The notes under the pieces were generated by a model, which saw nothing but the letters and a program-made list of their open reading frames with translations, made no database searches and was not told where the DNA came from. From NCBI RefSeq assembly GCF_001039355.2, contig NW_019775674.1:97924-144501 (forward strand): a DNA stretch of 46,578 nucleotides, given 5' to 3'. A program made the position numbers and the translations under genes. Positions 34,084 through 43,674 of the stretch are shown piece by piece; the stretch's first letter is position 1; each line of letters starts with the position of its first letter. The DNA is from Lingula anatina. Taxonomy: Eukaryota > Brachiopoda > Lingulata > Lingulida > Lingulidae.

Positions 34084-37000
34084 ACATCAACTGAATGGGT
34101 CCTGTTCCTCCTCTTATTAAGATTACAACTTGTCCGTTTTTATTCATCAGGGATCAGTTTATTATTAACGACACTCTAAAAATATCGTGAGAGCTGTGGA
34201 TTGCACGTTGAAGTATACTGTCATCTCTACATACTTCACATAGTGTGACTTTGTTTTTGTGGGATGCTGATGTGGTTAAAAAAGTGGCGTTATAGGTTAT
34301 GCCATTTGTATTATATCGAGGTGTCTCTTTTTTTATAAATTTGGCAACACCAATGGATATGTGACATATTGATAATTGATAATTTAAGAAATATATTTCA
34401 TTCAAATAGAAAGTGGACTTACCGGCGTAAAAAAAGCCGGCCCTGGCGAGAGCTTCAGGACGCGGAATACGAGATGGCGGCCAGTTAGCAAAGGTCCGAA
34501 CTCTGGCCTGTTCAATGGCGTACCTCTCGTGTCTAGGTCTCGCTGTTAGTATTCCTAGTGTGGGTCCAGTTGTTGCATCTATGGGGAGAAAACATGTAAA
34601 AGCGAGTTTTAATGATAGTCTTGATAAGTAAAGACAGTTTAACGATATTTAATATCTGTGGTTGGCGTCATGCACTAACATGCATTCTAGATGTAATGCA
34701 CTATGAACCACGACACGAGCAGAAACAATAGGCTGCGCTGTGCATGGAAACGACGCGTGCGAATCCAGGAATGCACGGAACAGAGCATGACACGCCCGGG
34801 TAATACAGATATTACAGAGTTCATTTTTTATTGTTTCGCCTTAAGCTATGCTTCTCGCCCATTATGTAGTAGATGAACGCATTTCTCGATTAAAAATATT
34901 TGTTTATGGTACAAATTCCATATAGTATCAACATCGGGGGTATCCTCTAATTCGGTCAATATGCATTACATTGCACCACATGAAAATGGTTAACTAGGTC
35001 TTTCAAATCTTGTCCTTGCGTTTATGAGGATGTGTTAGAATTATTGTTAACTCATGCTTACTCTCTGATCCTGTTGTACTGCCTCCTACAGCTTGTCTTT
35101 GTGATTCTGACACATCAGGAAGTGCTGTGTTTGGTTCTTCCAGAGGAATGTTTCCAACTTCCAGTCCCAGGACGAACGGGCAGGTGGAAAGATATCTGCG
35201 GTGTTCCTGCATTGGTTGGTCACCTAAAACATATGTTAAAGTCTGACAGTCCGTAATCCATTTCATTATTCTGACGCTGAGGAGTATTGTGAGTTTTAAA
35301 TCCAACAACCATGAATGCTTTGCTAAAACCAGCATTTAAGTTACAATAATGATCAATATTTACAGCTAATCTGTAGTGACAATTTTGCATCAGTTTTAAA
35401 GGTTAAGAGCTTGAATTGTTTTGATAAATTTAGGAATTTTTCATATTCATACATGTGAGTGGCCTTTGTCCTGCTTATTCATTATTTAAGAGTACGTTAA
35501 CACTAGAGTGCTACTTATTAAGCGTTAAAAATGTAAAACATAGAACCTCACTAGCAAGAGTCAGATGCCCAAATCACCTACTAAATATTGAGAGCGGTAG
35601 ATGGAGAGATATAGAAAGATGCAATAGACTCTGTTTTATCTGTAAAAAACATAATATTTATGATGTTGAAGACGAATACCATTTTTAATGACATGTGTAG
35701 CATATACAGAATTAAGAGAAAGATATCTGCAAGTGAATAACCCTACTAAAGAATTTTTTAAAGATTAATGACCACAAAAAACACAAATTCAATTTCTAAT
35801 CTAGCTGCTTCTATATTTAATGCTTTTATATTAAGAAAAGAAAATTTGGATCACTGACAAAAATTAATAATCCTTAATACTTCTCATGGACTTTACTACT
35901 ATTATCATTTTTTTATTATTACTATAATGTACTATGGGCCGGAGGCCTTGAAAAACTGAATAAACAAGAGGATCAGACAGGCGATACCGCCTTCGAATAT
36001 TGTACCACCAGCTGGAGTAACATGATCGTATAGACCCCACACACACACAAAAGGGACACCACCACCAGTCTTGTGCTTGACAAGCTGTAAAAATGCAATC
36101 AACAAGAGTTCTCAAAATATGCAAAAAATATATATAGCTAAAAATGGTACAATCAAAGTTCAGTTCATAGTGAGGTAGGTCAAAGGTCAATTCAAGGTCA
36201 CAGTAAATTTCCAGTATATGACTTCCTTTTCAAGTTCAATAGCAACTATGGGCCTATCTCTGCCAGTTTTGGAGATAAAAGGGAACCAAAATGTGCAAAG
36301 TTCAATTCATGATGAAAAGTAGGTCAAAGGTCAATTCCAAGGTCACATTTAGACTGCTAGTATATGACTTCCTATTCAAGTACAATAGTAACCATGGACC
36401 TATCTCTGCCAGTTTTGGAGATAAAAGGGGTCCAAAATTTGCAAAGTTCAATTCATGATTAAAAGTAGGTCAAAGGTCAATTTCAAGGTCACACTTAGAT
36501 TGCCTGTATATGACTTCCTATTCAAATTCAATAGTAACTATGGGCGTATCTTTGCCAGTTCAAGTTCAATAGTAACTGTGGACCTATCTCTGCTAGTTTT
36601 GGAGATAAAAGGGGATGAAAATTTCCAAAGTTCAATTCATGATGAAAAGTAGGTCAAAGGTCAATTTCAAGGTCACATTTAGATTGCCAGTATATGACTT
36701 CCTATTCAAGTTCAATAGTGACTATGGACCTATCTGTGCCAGTTTTGGTGATGAAAGGGAACCAAAATTTGTATACTTCAATTCATGATGAAAAGTACTT
36801 CAAAGTTCAATTTCAAGGTGACACTTAGATTGCCTCTAATGACTTCTATTTAAATTCAATAGTAACTATGGGCATATTTTTGCCAGTTTTGGAGATAAAA
36901 GGGAACCAAAATTTGCAATGTTAAGTACATGGTAAAAAGTAGGTCAAAGGTCAATTTTAAGGTCACTGTAAATTGATTTTAATGAATTCATATTCAAATT

Positions 37001-37737
37001 CAATAATAACTATGGGCATATCATTGCCAGGCTTGCAGATAAAAGGGAACGAAGTTTGTGAAGTTCAATTCATTATTAAAAGTAGGTCAAAGGTCAATTT
37101 CAAGGTCACACTTAGATTGCCAGTATATGACTTCCTATTCAAATTCAATAGTAACTATGGGCGTATCTTTGCCAGTTTTAGAGATAAAAGGGAACCAAAA
37201 TTTGCAAAGTGAAGTTCATGGTAAAAAGCAGGCCAAAGGTATATTTTAAGGTCACAGTAAATTGCCTCTAATGACTTCATATTCAATTTCAATAGTTACT
37301 GTGGACCTATCTCTGCTAGTTTTGGATATAAAAGGGGACGAAAATTTGCAAAGTTCAATTCATGATGAAAAGTAGGTCAAAGGTCAATTTCAAGGTCACA
37401 TTTAGATTGGCAGTATATGACTTCCTATTCAACTTCAATAGTAACTACGGACCTATCTCTGCCAGTTTTAGAGATATAATGGATAAAATGTTATAATTTT
37501 GGAGTTACAATAATGTGCCATAAATTTCCTACAAAAAAATTAATTAAAATCAAGAAAAGGTCATTTCGGTCAAAATTCTTGAAATGGGATGTAATTTTTG
37601 ACCACAAGTTGTCTGCCTCGCCAATCCTTATGTTTTTTTTTCCGCGGTTCAAATTATCCATTACCGTACTGCACATTTTGCTTTCACCACCAATATGTAC
37701 TTTTTGATACAGCGTAACTCGAAAACCGTATGGAATA

Positions 37738-37775
<38 letters not shown>

Positions 37776-38014
37776 GGAGACCATTTCCAGTGTTGGGCTT
37801 TACAAAGATCTACAAAATGTAAAAAAAATGAATGGGTCTCTAGCATTAACGGTTCCCGAAAAAGAGACAGTTTTCAATTTCGGTATCGTATGATCGCTAC
37901 TCCCGTGAAAATGCACTGATTGACCCCAAATTCACGGAGATGAAAGATGACCCGAAGGGTAACACTTTCCAATAATATTATTGGTTAAGTCTGTGTGGTG
38001 TCTGAATAACAGCG

Positions 38015-38052
<38 letters not shown>

Positions 38053-38481
38053 GTGAAAAAAATTAGTTTTATTTTTTTTTTGAAAATTTTGGCCCGTTTG
38101 ACCTTGAAATAAAGGTCAAATCCAAGGGCATATTTGAAATCTACACATATGACTTTTGGAAAGCCGTCTGTTGAAAATGTTCCCATAATTCCCTCCGTAG
38201 GGTAGATAATTAGCATTTAATTTTGCCATTTTTGGACAAGGGTGCATGGCAATGAGTGCCACACCTAGACCCCAATACTGACAAAGCCCAAATTTTACGT
38301 GGAACGAGTTGAGATTATAGGTGACCTAAATCCAAGAGATGGGTATGGAGACCCTTACCGTCTAGGAGGAGAAGCGGTAACGGTAACCTGTAGGCGGAGC
38401 CGCAGGAGCCGGCGGAGCCGGCAGAACGATCCGGACGGGACTAAAACCATGTGTACCGCCAGCGCTAACGCTGGTGGTAAA

Positions 38482-38527
<46 letters not shown>

Positions 38528-41031
38528 TTTCCTGCTTCAACCATTTACACAGAACTGGCAGGGATATATACAATCACGTTCATTGGGATAAAAAAAAAAA
38601 AAAAAAAAAAAAAACTCATACCTAGTTCCCAGTTCTTTAATATCCCCTCACAGAAGGCACATTGTACCCGGTCCTCCGAGCCCAGATAGAAGAAACCAGC
38701 TTTTGCCAAGTCTCTGGGTCGGACACTTGCTCCAGTGGGCCAGCTGACGAAAGTTGCTAGGCGATCAGACTCATTTCTCATCCATGATGTATTTGGTGGA
38801 GTTAAGGGTGCAGATGTGTTCTCGTTAGAGCGTACACCACTGGCAACCCCGGCATGAGCCACTGTGCTACTTTCCAGCGGCGTGATCTGCGGGGTGGCAA
38901 CCTCTGGAGAAATAATGCCCAGTGACCGTGATAGTGCCTGCTGGCTTGACAGTAGTGACGACGCATTGTCAACATGGTCACACGATGTAGATCTTGCTAA
39001 GTTTGGGAAAGGATCTTCGTTGGCTCCTATGTTGCCATTAGAAATAGCATCATCTGTTTGGAACAGGGGGACATTCTTTGTCTCAGTCCCTTTCATAAGT
39101 GGGCAATCTGGGAAGAAATTCCGATGTCGCACAAATGGATTGTCTCCATAGGTCCACTCCTTAAGTCTCCCTCCACAGCTAAAACATGCTACCTCATCAC
39201 TGTTTCCAGTGTAATGGAACCCTGACCGTGCAAGTCGCGTTGCTCTTACTGGGACCGAATTGGGCAAGTCTTTAAAACTGGACAGTCGCACTGCTTCATA
39301 GCAGTATTCTTCCCCCATACGAAAGGGTGGGCCTTGTGCCGACTGACGAAAGTACTCGTGAAGATGTGCCGGATATAAAAGCATGCTTGTCCCTCCTGGG
39401 ACGAAGCTTGTTGAATGCCGAAACAAATCATTGTGAAGAAAAGCTAAAACTTGGCTGTAGATATCGGGATCGTCTTTCTCGTCCGCATTTTCTTTCGTGC
39501 ATTTATCTTTCGTACATTGTATCTCTTCTTTCTGTTGTATTCTGTCCTGATTAAAAAATGTCGTAACTCTATTCTGCACTGATGACGTCAGTGTATGACG
39601 ATCAAATCCAGGATCAATTGCCACTGTGTTCTCTTGTTCACTCACTTTTGATAGCAATGTGTATGTATAATGACAAGAGGTCTTCTTGTTCTTGCTTTCC
39701 AAGTTCTCCGACAAGCATATTCTCCAATCCTCTCCATCTTTGATTGAATTCAATGTAATCAGTATACTGCTGATACCACGGTACTGCACCAAGTGACTGC
39801 CAATAGATGAGAAGAGTGGCAACATGGTGGTTTGTCTCACACCTTGGCTCAGGCCACGCACTGCTTCATATTCTGTGTTATCTTCGCCCCTAGGAAACGT
39901 GCACCTGCTCGGCCCACACCTGGGTCCCTGCATGAATACTCTGTCTAGCCTCAAATGTTCCAGCCCTGGCACATGGCGAAGGTTCCTGAACAGCAACAGT
40001 ACTGGGAACTTCACCAGGGACATCGCCTTCTTTTCCATCACGTAGCCTCCGAGATTGTTCCTTATTGACCATGACTTCTTCTGACAATCAAGAAAGTGAC
40101 GCTTTTTTGACTCCAGATTATTTAAATGGACGGTGATTTCACACACACTGTCCATTATTCGTCTGTCCATCAGTTCTTCTGCTTTCCAAGGATGTGTTGT
40201 GATGACGATGCACACATCCTGGTATCGTTTACGGTAAATTATGCTTGTGATTTCTTTGGAAGTGTTGTTATCATATTCATCATAACCATCAAAGACAAGA
40301 AGAACATAGTCAGTGTCAAAGTCGAGAGCTTGCATAATTTCATCTGTCACTGCTCTCCTGTGTTCTGTAGAAGAAGTGATTTGCGATTCAATTGCCCCTT
40401 TCAGTGTTTGACAAGGCTTAATGCTGCGTAGATTTAACATTAAAAGATGTTTGTATTTCGAAAGTACTCCATCACATTCTCCTAGATCCAGTGTGGCGTT
40501 TGCCCAGTCTGTTGACATCTTCTGTGTAAAAGTGGTTTTGCCGATACCTGCCTTTCCTCTTACACATTTCCTCTTTGGTGCCTTCCCTTGTTTGGAATCT
40601 TTAGATATTATTGTATATCTATTAATTAGATTAGAACTGGTAAGTGCAGGTTTCCTTTCATCTTGTACCCACTGCAGGTTAACATAGACATCGTTCATGT
40701 GCATGGTGACGTCGGGTTCCCAGGGAAGGCGCTGTATCTGGCTCATGTGATCGATGTAGACATTTGATATTGTGTTCTTACTACTGCAAGCAGTCATTTT
40801 TTCTTCGATTTGGTCTGCAAGTTCTTTCTTGTGTTTTCTCAACACTTCAACCATGGTTCCAAATGCAGTAGGTTCACGTTTTGTTAAAATACAAAAAAAT
40901 TGAAAAACTTGATGTTGTTCTGTTTTGTGAGCCATTACCTTTTCTGCATTACGTTCACTGAGGATACCCACGCCTACCATGTCCGGGATAATGTCTTCAA
41001 CTTGGAGATATTTTATCAACAGCGGACTCAT
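31963..41031 (-). CDS. CARD-NACHT-BIR-BIR-BIR-UBA-RING protein (NLR-like IAP ubiquitin ligase)
   Basis: Eight exons join with consistent phases: 41031-38622, 35223-35062, 34578-34423, 34038-33863, 33594-33564, 33226-32888, 32669-32592 and 32159-31963, giving 1182 residues. Residues 1-80 resemble a CARD; 150-310 form a NACHT ATPase (Walker [10 protein letters not shown] at 159-167, Walker [12 protein letters not shown] at 244-254). BIR1, BIR2 and BIR3 each keep C-x2-C-x16-H-x6-C (C616/C619/H636/C643; C791/C794/H811/C818; C917/C920/H937/C944). A UBA (about 998-1042), a Lys-rich linker, and a C3HC4 RING (C1135-C1169) follow. Known for the families: NACHT oligomerises with ATP, BIRs bind caspases or IAP-binding peptides, and the RING is an E3 ligase. 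Inference: a cytosolic sensor that, on assembly, ubiquitinates partners. There are no LRRs. Upstream of the ATG an in-frame stop fixes the start. Confidence 0.85.
32592..32669 (-). CDS. IAP gene exon 7: lysine-rich linker
   Basis: A 78-bp exon encoding [20 protein letters not shown], a basic stretch that could act as a nuclear-localisation-like signal or a ubiquitin acceptor. Acceptor TTTATTTCAG and donor GTGAGC are good; phases match both neighbours. Confidence 0.75.
32888..33226 (-). CDS. IAP gene exon 6: UBA domain
   Basis: Encodes [20 protein letters not shown] with the M-G-F loop and the later LLDAIL helix typical of UBA domains, which bind ubiquitin. A Gln/Pro/Val-rich linker follows. 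Donor GGTAATG. Confidence 0.85.
33564..33594 (-). CDS. IAP gene exon 5: 31-bp microexon
   Basis: Encodes [10 protein letters not shown] plus one base. Acceptor TTTAG, donor GTTTGT (weaker than the others). It fits phase 0 in and phase 1 out, as needed by its neighbours; skipping it would shift the frame of the UBA and RING exons. Confidence 0.65.
33863..34038 (-). CDS. IAP gene exon 4: zinc-binding half of BIR3
   Basis: Encodes [20 protein letters not shown] then [14 protein letters not shown]. This is the BIR with the fullest peptide-groove signature (GGLRNW and DDPW), so it is the best candidate for binding IAP-binding-motif partners. The acceptor lies beside a (TTTA)n tract. Confidence 0.85.
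34049..34083. repeat. (AAAT)n microsatellite at a splice acceptor
   Basis: About eight units, read as TTTA on the gene strand, ending about 10 bp before the acceptor of IAP exon 4. Confidence 0.85.
34423..34578 (-). CDS. IAP gene exon 3: first half of BIR3
   Basis: Encodes [20 protein letters not shown] and RAGFFYAG, the opening helices of a BIR. Donor GTAAGT. The codon is split after one base, matching the next exon. Confidence 0.85.
35062..35223 (-). CDS. IAP gene exon 2: second half of BIR2
   Basis: Encodes [18 protein letters not shown], supplying His811 and Cys818 of BIR2, then a Pro/Glu/Ser linker. Acceptor TTTTAG at 35224-35225, donor GTAAGC. BIR2 lacks the Trp found in DPW of peptide-binding BIRs (Met instead). 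Confidence 0.85.
35455..35975 (+). mobile_element. LINE 3' end with relic of ORF2 C-terminus, antisense in IAP intron 1
   Basis: The frame at 35530-35688 reads [20 protein letters not shown], then [18 protein letters not shown], the Cys/His block found at the C-terminus of many LINE proteins. Past a stop the expected continuation [19 protein letters not shown] and then [11 protein letters not shown] is readable in another frame to about 35857. The 3' end has GGGCCGGAGGCCTTG and AATAAA near 35961. It is truncated and frameshifted. Confidence 0.65.
36120..37500 (+). repeat. Nine-unit ~145-bp tandem array carrying DR1 elements (IAP intron 1)
   Basis: Units share TATGACTTCCTATTCAA, CAATAGTAACTATGG, CTATCTCTGCCAGTTTTGGA and AGATAAAAGGG. 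The core AGGTCAAAGGTCA starts at 36177, 36321, 36467, 36651, 36941, 37084 and 37374, with degenerate versions at 36797 and 37230. Spacings are 143-146 bp, except one of 184 bp caused by an internal partial duplication. The core is a perfect DR1 (two AGGTCA half-sites, one-base spacer). In most units it is followed by TCAAGGTCA, an extended monomer half-site. Whether a nuclear receptor binds is not shown. Confidence 0.85.
37501..38482. other. Remainder of IAP intron 1, no gene
   Basis: Besides the homopolymers it has TGACCTTGAAATAAAGGTCA at 38099-38118, two inverted AGGTCA-type half-sites, and a hairpin around 38458-38478 (CCAGCG, loop CTAA, CGCTGG). The GC-rich GGAGCCGG repeats at 38393-38423 stand out from the AT-rich surroundings. 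Confidence 0.4.
37739..37774 (+). repeat. Poly(A) tract
   Basis: About 36 A in a row in IAP intron 1; length in the assembly is unreliable. A T-run of about 33 follows at 38018-38050. Confidence 0.9.
38483..38526. repeat. (ATT)n microsatellite
   Basis: About 14 ATT units in IAP intron 1, followed at 38590-38614 by an A-run that reads as T directly after the exon 1 donor on the gene strand. Confidence 0.9.
38622..41031 (-). CDS. IAP gene exon 1: CARD, NACHT, BIR1 and first half of BIR2
   Basis: A single 2410-bp open exon of 803 codons. The start ATG at 41031 is preceded in frame by TAA 24 bases upstream. Residues 312-580 after the NACHT are not recognisable as a known domain; KFPVLLLF (341-348) recalls the helical part that follows NACHT in other NLRs. 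Linker 645-752 is Ser/Thr-rich. The exon ends inside BIR2 at the donor after TGGGAACTAG (38622), and the intron opens GTATGAG followed by a T-run of about 25. The NACHT sensor-I region reads TTHP where Arg is usual (TTRP/TSRP). Confidence 0.85.
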
Positions 41032-41062
41032 TTGTACCGACAGGTTTTTGTGTTAGACTCAT
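40997..41062 (-). promoter_or_regulatory. Overlapping upstream ORF before the IAP start
   Basis: An ATG at 41062 lies 31 bases upstream of the IAP start in another frame. It opens a 21-codon frame that ends at a TGA inside the IAP coding sequence. If it is in the mature 5' leader it would be expected to lower translation from the IAP ATG. A likely acceptor (CTTTGCAG at 41072) just upstream places the uATG within the same exon. Confidence 0.45.
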
Positions 41063-41071
41063 CACGTGTTC

Positions 41072-43380
41072 CTGCAAAGTTGAGATAAATAAAAAATATA
41101 TTTTAGTTGATATCAGGAAATAAAATGTGCTACCGAAAATAATATATATCTTGTGTTTACCCTGCCAAATTGTCCATATTCGAGGTAAATACTTGTAGTC
41201 TGATATCTACAAATGTACAGGCCACTTCTAATATCACTTTTTTTTCTAAAATCATAAATAATAATTTAAGCTCAAGTATACATGGAGTATGTTATTTGTC
41301 ATAGAATATCTACATTGGTCAAAAGGTTGTCCCACCCCCATTTCCATGTACTTATATTTACAAATGATCACCTCACAGCTGTGAACTGTTAGAAATAGTG
41401 CTTTTTATTACGGATACTGTGTCTAACACGATTAATGGTTAAAGAAATACAAAATAAATTATACTAAATGGTATAAAATATGTATATTTTCACCACTATT
41501 TTGTATTTTTAAACCATTATGAAAATATCTGATAGTGGGTGTCTGGTTTGGTTGTATAAATTATTCTGGCCGCAAGAGAAAAAGAACAATGTTTTCTGTG
41601 TTATAGGTAAATAACAACTTCGGTACAGGTATCACTAATCAAAAATACAATTTTTCGCTTTAGGCATTTTTATTTAGTTATCTTATTACATACATTTTGT
41701 AATCTCAAAACTTAAATCCATAAAACAAAAAACATTACTTGCATCTAATCACATCAATACCGTATAAAAATCCCGCTGTGACTCTCCAATCACTGTATTG
41801 CTAACAACGTTTTGAAAAAAAATGCTGTAAACATTTATATGACTGTGAATATTATTATATTTATTCTTTAACAAAAAACCTTCTGGGTTTTATGGAACTG
41901 TCATTGAAATTTGCTCTTCCCTCATTTACACTAAAATGATTGTCATTAAAATTCGCTTGCAAAGCCTCCTTTATGCTTCAGGGGTCACTATGAAATTACA
42001 TTGAAAGTATACTCCTCCTCAAAAGGTTTAAGGTTCACTAAAAAAAGTTACATTAAAAGTATATACCTCCTCCGAAAATGCAGGTCGAAAACGACTTACT
42101 TCTACTACGCGTACTTGTAAGTTTTAGCTGACCACTCAGCTTCGCGTCTTACACCACAAATCTGACCAATACTGATCTCTTCCGGTACCCCTTATTGAGG
42201 GGAGGATTCTGTTTGTTCATTGTAGCTGGCTTAACATTACATTAGCTTTTAAGATTAAAAATATACCCAAGCATGTGCTCCTTTAGACCAAGTAACTTTC
42301 TGATAAGCCTAGAGTCATATATGCTTTTGGTGTTACTTTTACTTTATGAGAATGTAAGTTGTTGGATTTTCTGTTTCCTTCCTTTTCCTTCCGTTTTCTT
42401 ATTTATTTATTTTCTATAAATACTTTATGCGTAACATTTACAAAAGTTCTCTTGAATGTAAAAAAAAGGAAAAGTGATTTGTTGACCATGCTTAAACGTA
42501 TAATATTTCGTTCAATTGTTGACCACGCGACATAGCAAATTAAATGAAATAACAACTGACACTGGTTCAACGTGCAGCTACCTCTTTTTCTTTCTAATTT
42601 ATTTTCTATAAATGCTATAAAGCCAGTCAACATATTCCGCCGGCAATCGTTTACCTACTTATTTACAACAAATACAGTCGCACAACACGAATTTATTCTT
42701 TCCCCAAAAAATCATATTTTGTTTTAAGCACGTAAAACGATAAGAAAAGTTTGCCAGGTGAGTTGGCTTTGTGTCTGAGATTACAGTGTTGTAATAAGCA
42801 AGTCGGAAATGAGAAAATATTAAAAAAGTAAGGCATTTGAAATTTTTCATTACCGTATTACTTTCTGCTAAAAGCTGCTTAAACCTGAAAACGGGAACCG
42901 GCTTCAAATAAGGACTAGAAAACAGAAAATGAAACCCGTTCCCAACACGTGCCACTTACTGTAAACCCGGATTTTGCGGTTAATGACAAAACAGGATCTC
43001 ATTTCAGCATGCTGACTCATTTAAACGCAATATGAAGCGAAAGCAAAACACATAATTTGGTTTTTCATTAAATACGCAATTAGGATTTATGTGTTTAAAG
43101 CTTTTTTTAATGCAATGTCGTTTAGACTAACACTTAAAGATATTTAAAATAAAGCTTAATTGCCAGAATTGTTTGTTTTCAGTTCGTTTTAAGGTTTTAA
43201 ACGCTGACGTGAATTATTTAATCCTTCAAAGTTATCAGATGTTTTAAAATGATAAACAAACTAGATGAATAAAGATAATCATGTATATTCTTTGTTGATA
43301 ATTTTTACATTTGTGTCTCCTATGTGGGTCCGTGAGAAGTTGGAAGCTCGCCTCTCGGGTCGTATAGGGGTGGTACACAG
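41072..43380. other. Presumed 5' intron and promoter region of the IAP gene
   Basis: No coding sequence recognised. Several minus-strand GTAAGT-type donors (for example near 42102 and 42956) could end a non-coding first exon that splices to the acceptor at 41072, but none can be chosen from sequence. AT-rich, with short frames without homology. Confidence 0.35.
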
Positions 43381-43387
43381 AACGTTC

Positions 43388-43435
43388 ACGCCGCGTGTGA
43401 GAACTCTACCAACTGAGCCACGGAACCAGCCACTA
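43388..43435 (-). tRNA. tRNA-like A-box remnant (possible SINE head)
   Basis: On the minus strand GGTTCCGTGGCTCAGTTGGT contains a perfect RNA polymerase III A box (TGGCTCAGTTGG) followed by AGAG. A matching B box at the right distance was not found and the anticodon arm is poor. It is more likely a tRNA-derived SINE relic than a tRNA gene. Confidence 0.3.
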
Positions 43436-43674
43436 CACTATTTTACTGACAATCTCGGTGATGCAGCTGTCTCCGTTGGACGTCGCTTGTGCCTCATTCT
43501 GCCGACATTTAAGGACACTAAAGGATAATTATGAACGCATTCAGAACAATGACGGCAATTAAGCACAATTCCTGAAATCCTGAGATGGTAACACAATTTA
43601 CAAAATTTCAACCACGACATCATCTCAACGCACGCGCTCAGTTCTGAATATTTTCCTATGCGCAGCCAGTTGCC

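Noticed and set aside
37491-37919. Several frames with Phe or Lys runs
   Set aside because: They are translations of long A or T homopolymers in IAP intron 1.
42403-42955. Minus-strand frames upstream of the IAP gene as extra coding exons
   Set aside because: No domain or repeat-independent coding signature; an in-frame stop lies just before the IAP ATG, so they cannot extend the protein without a different start exon.
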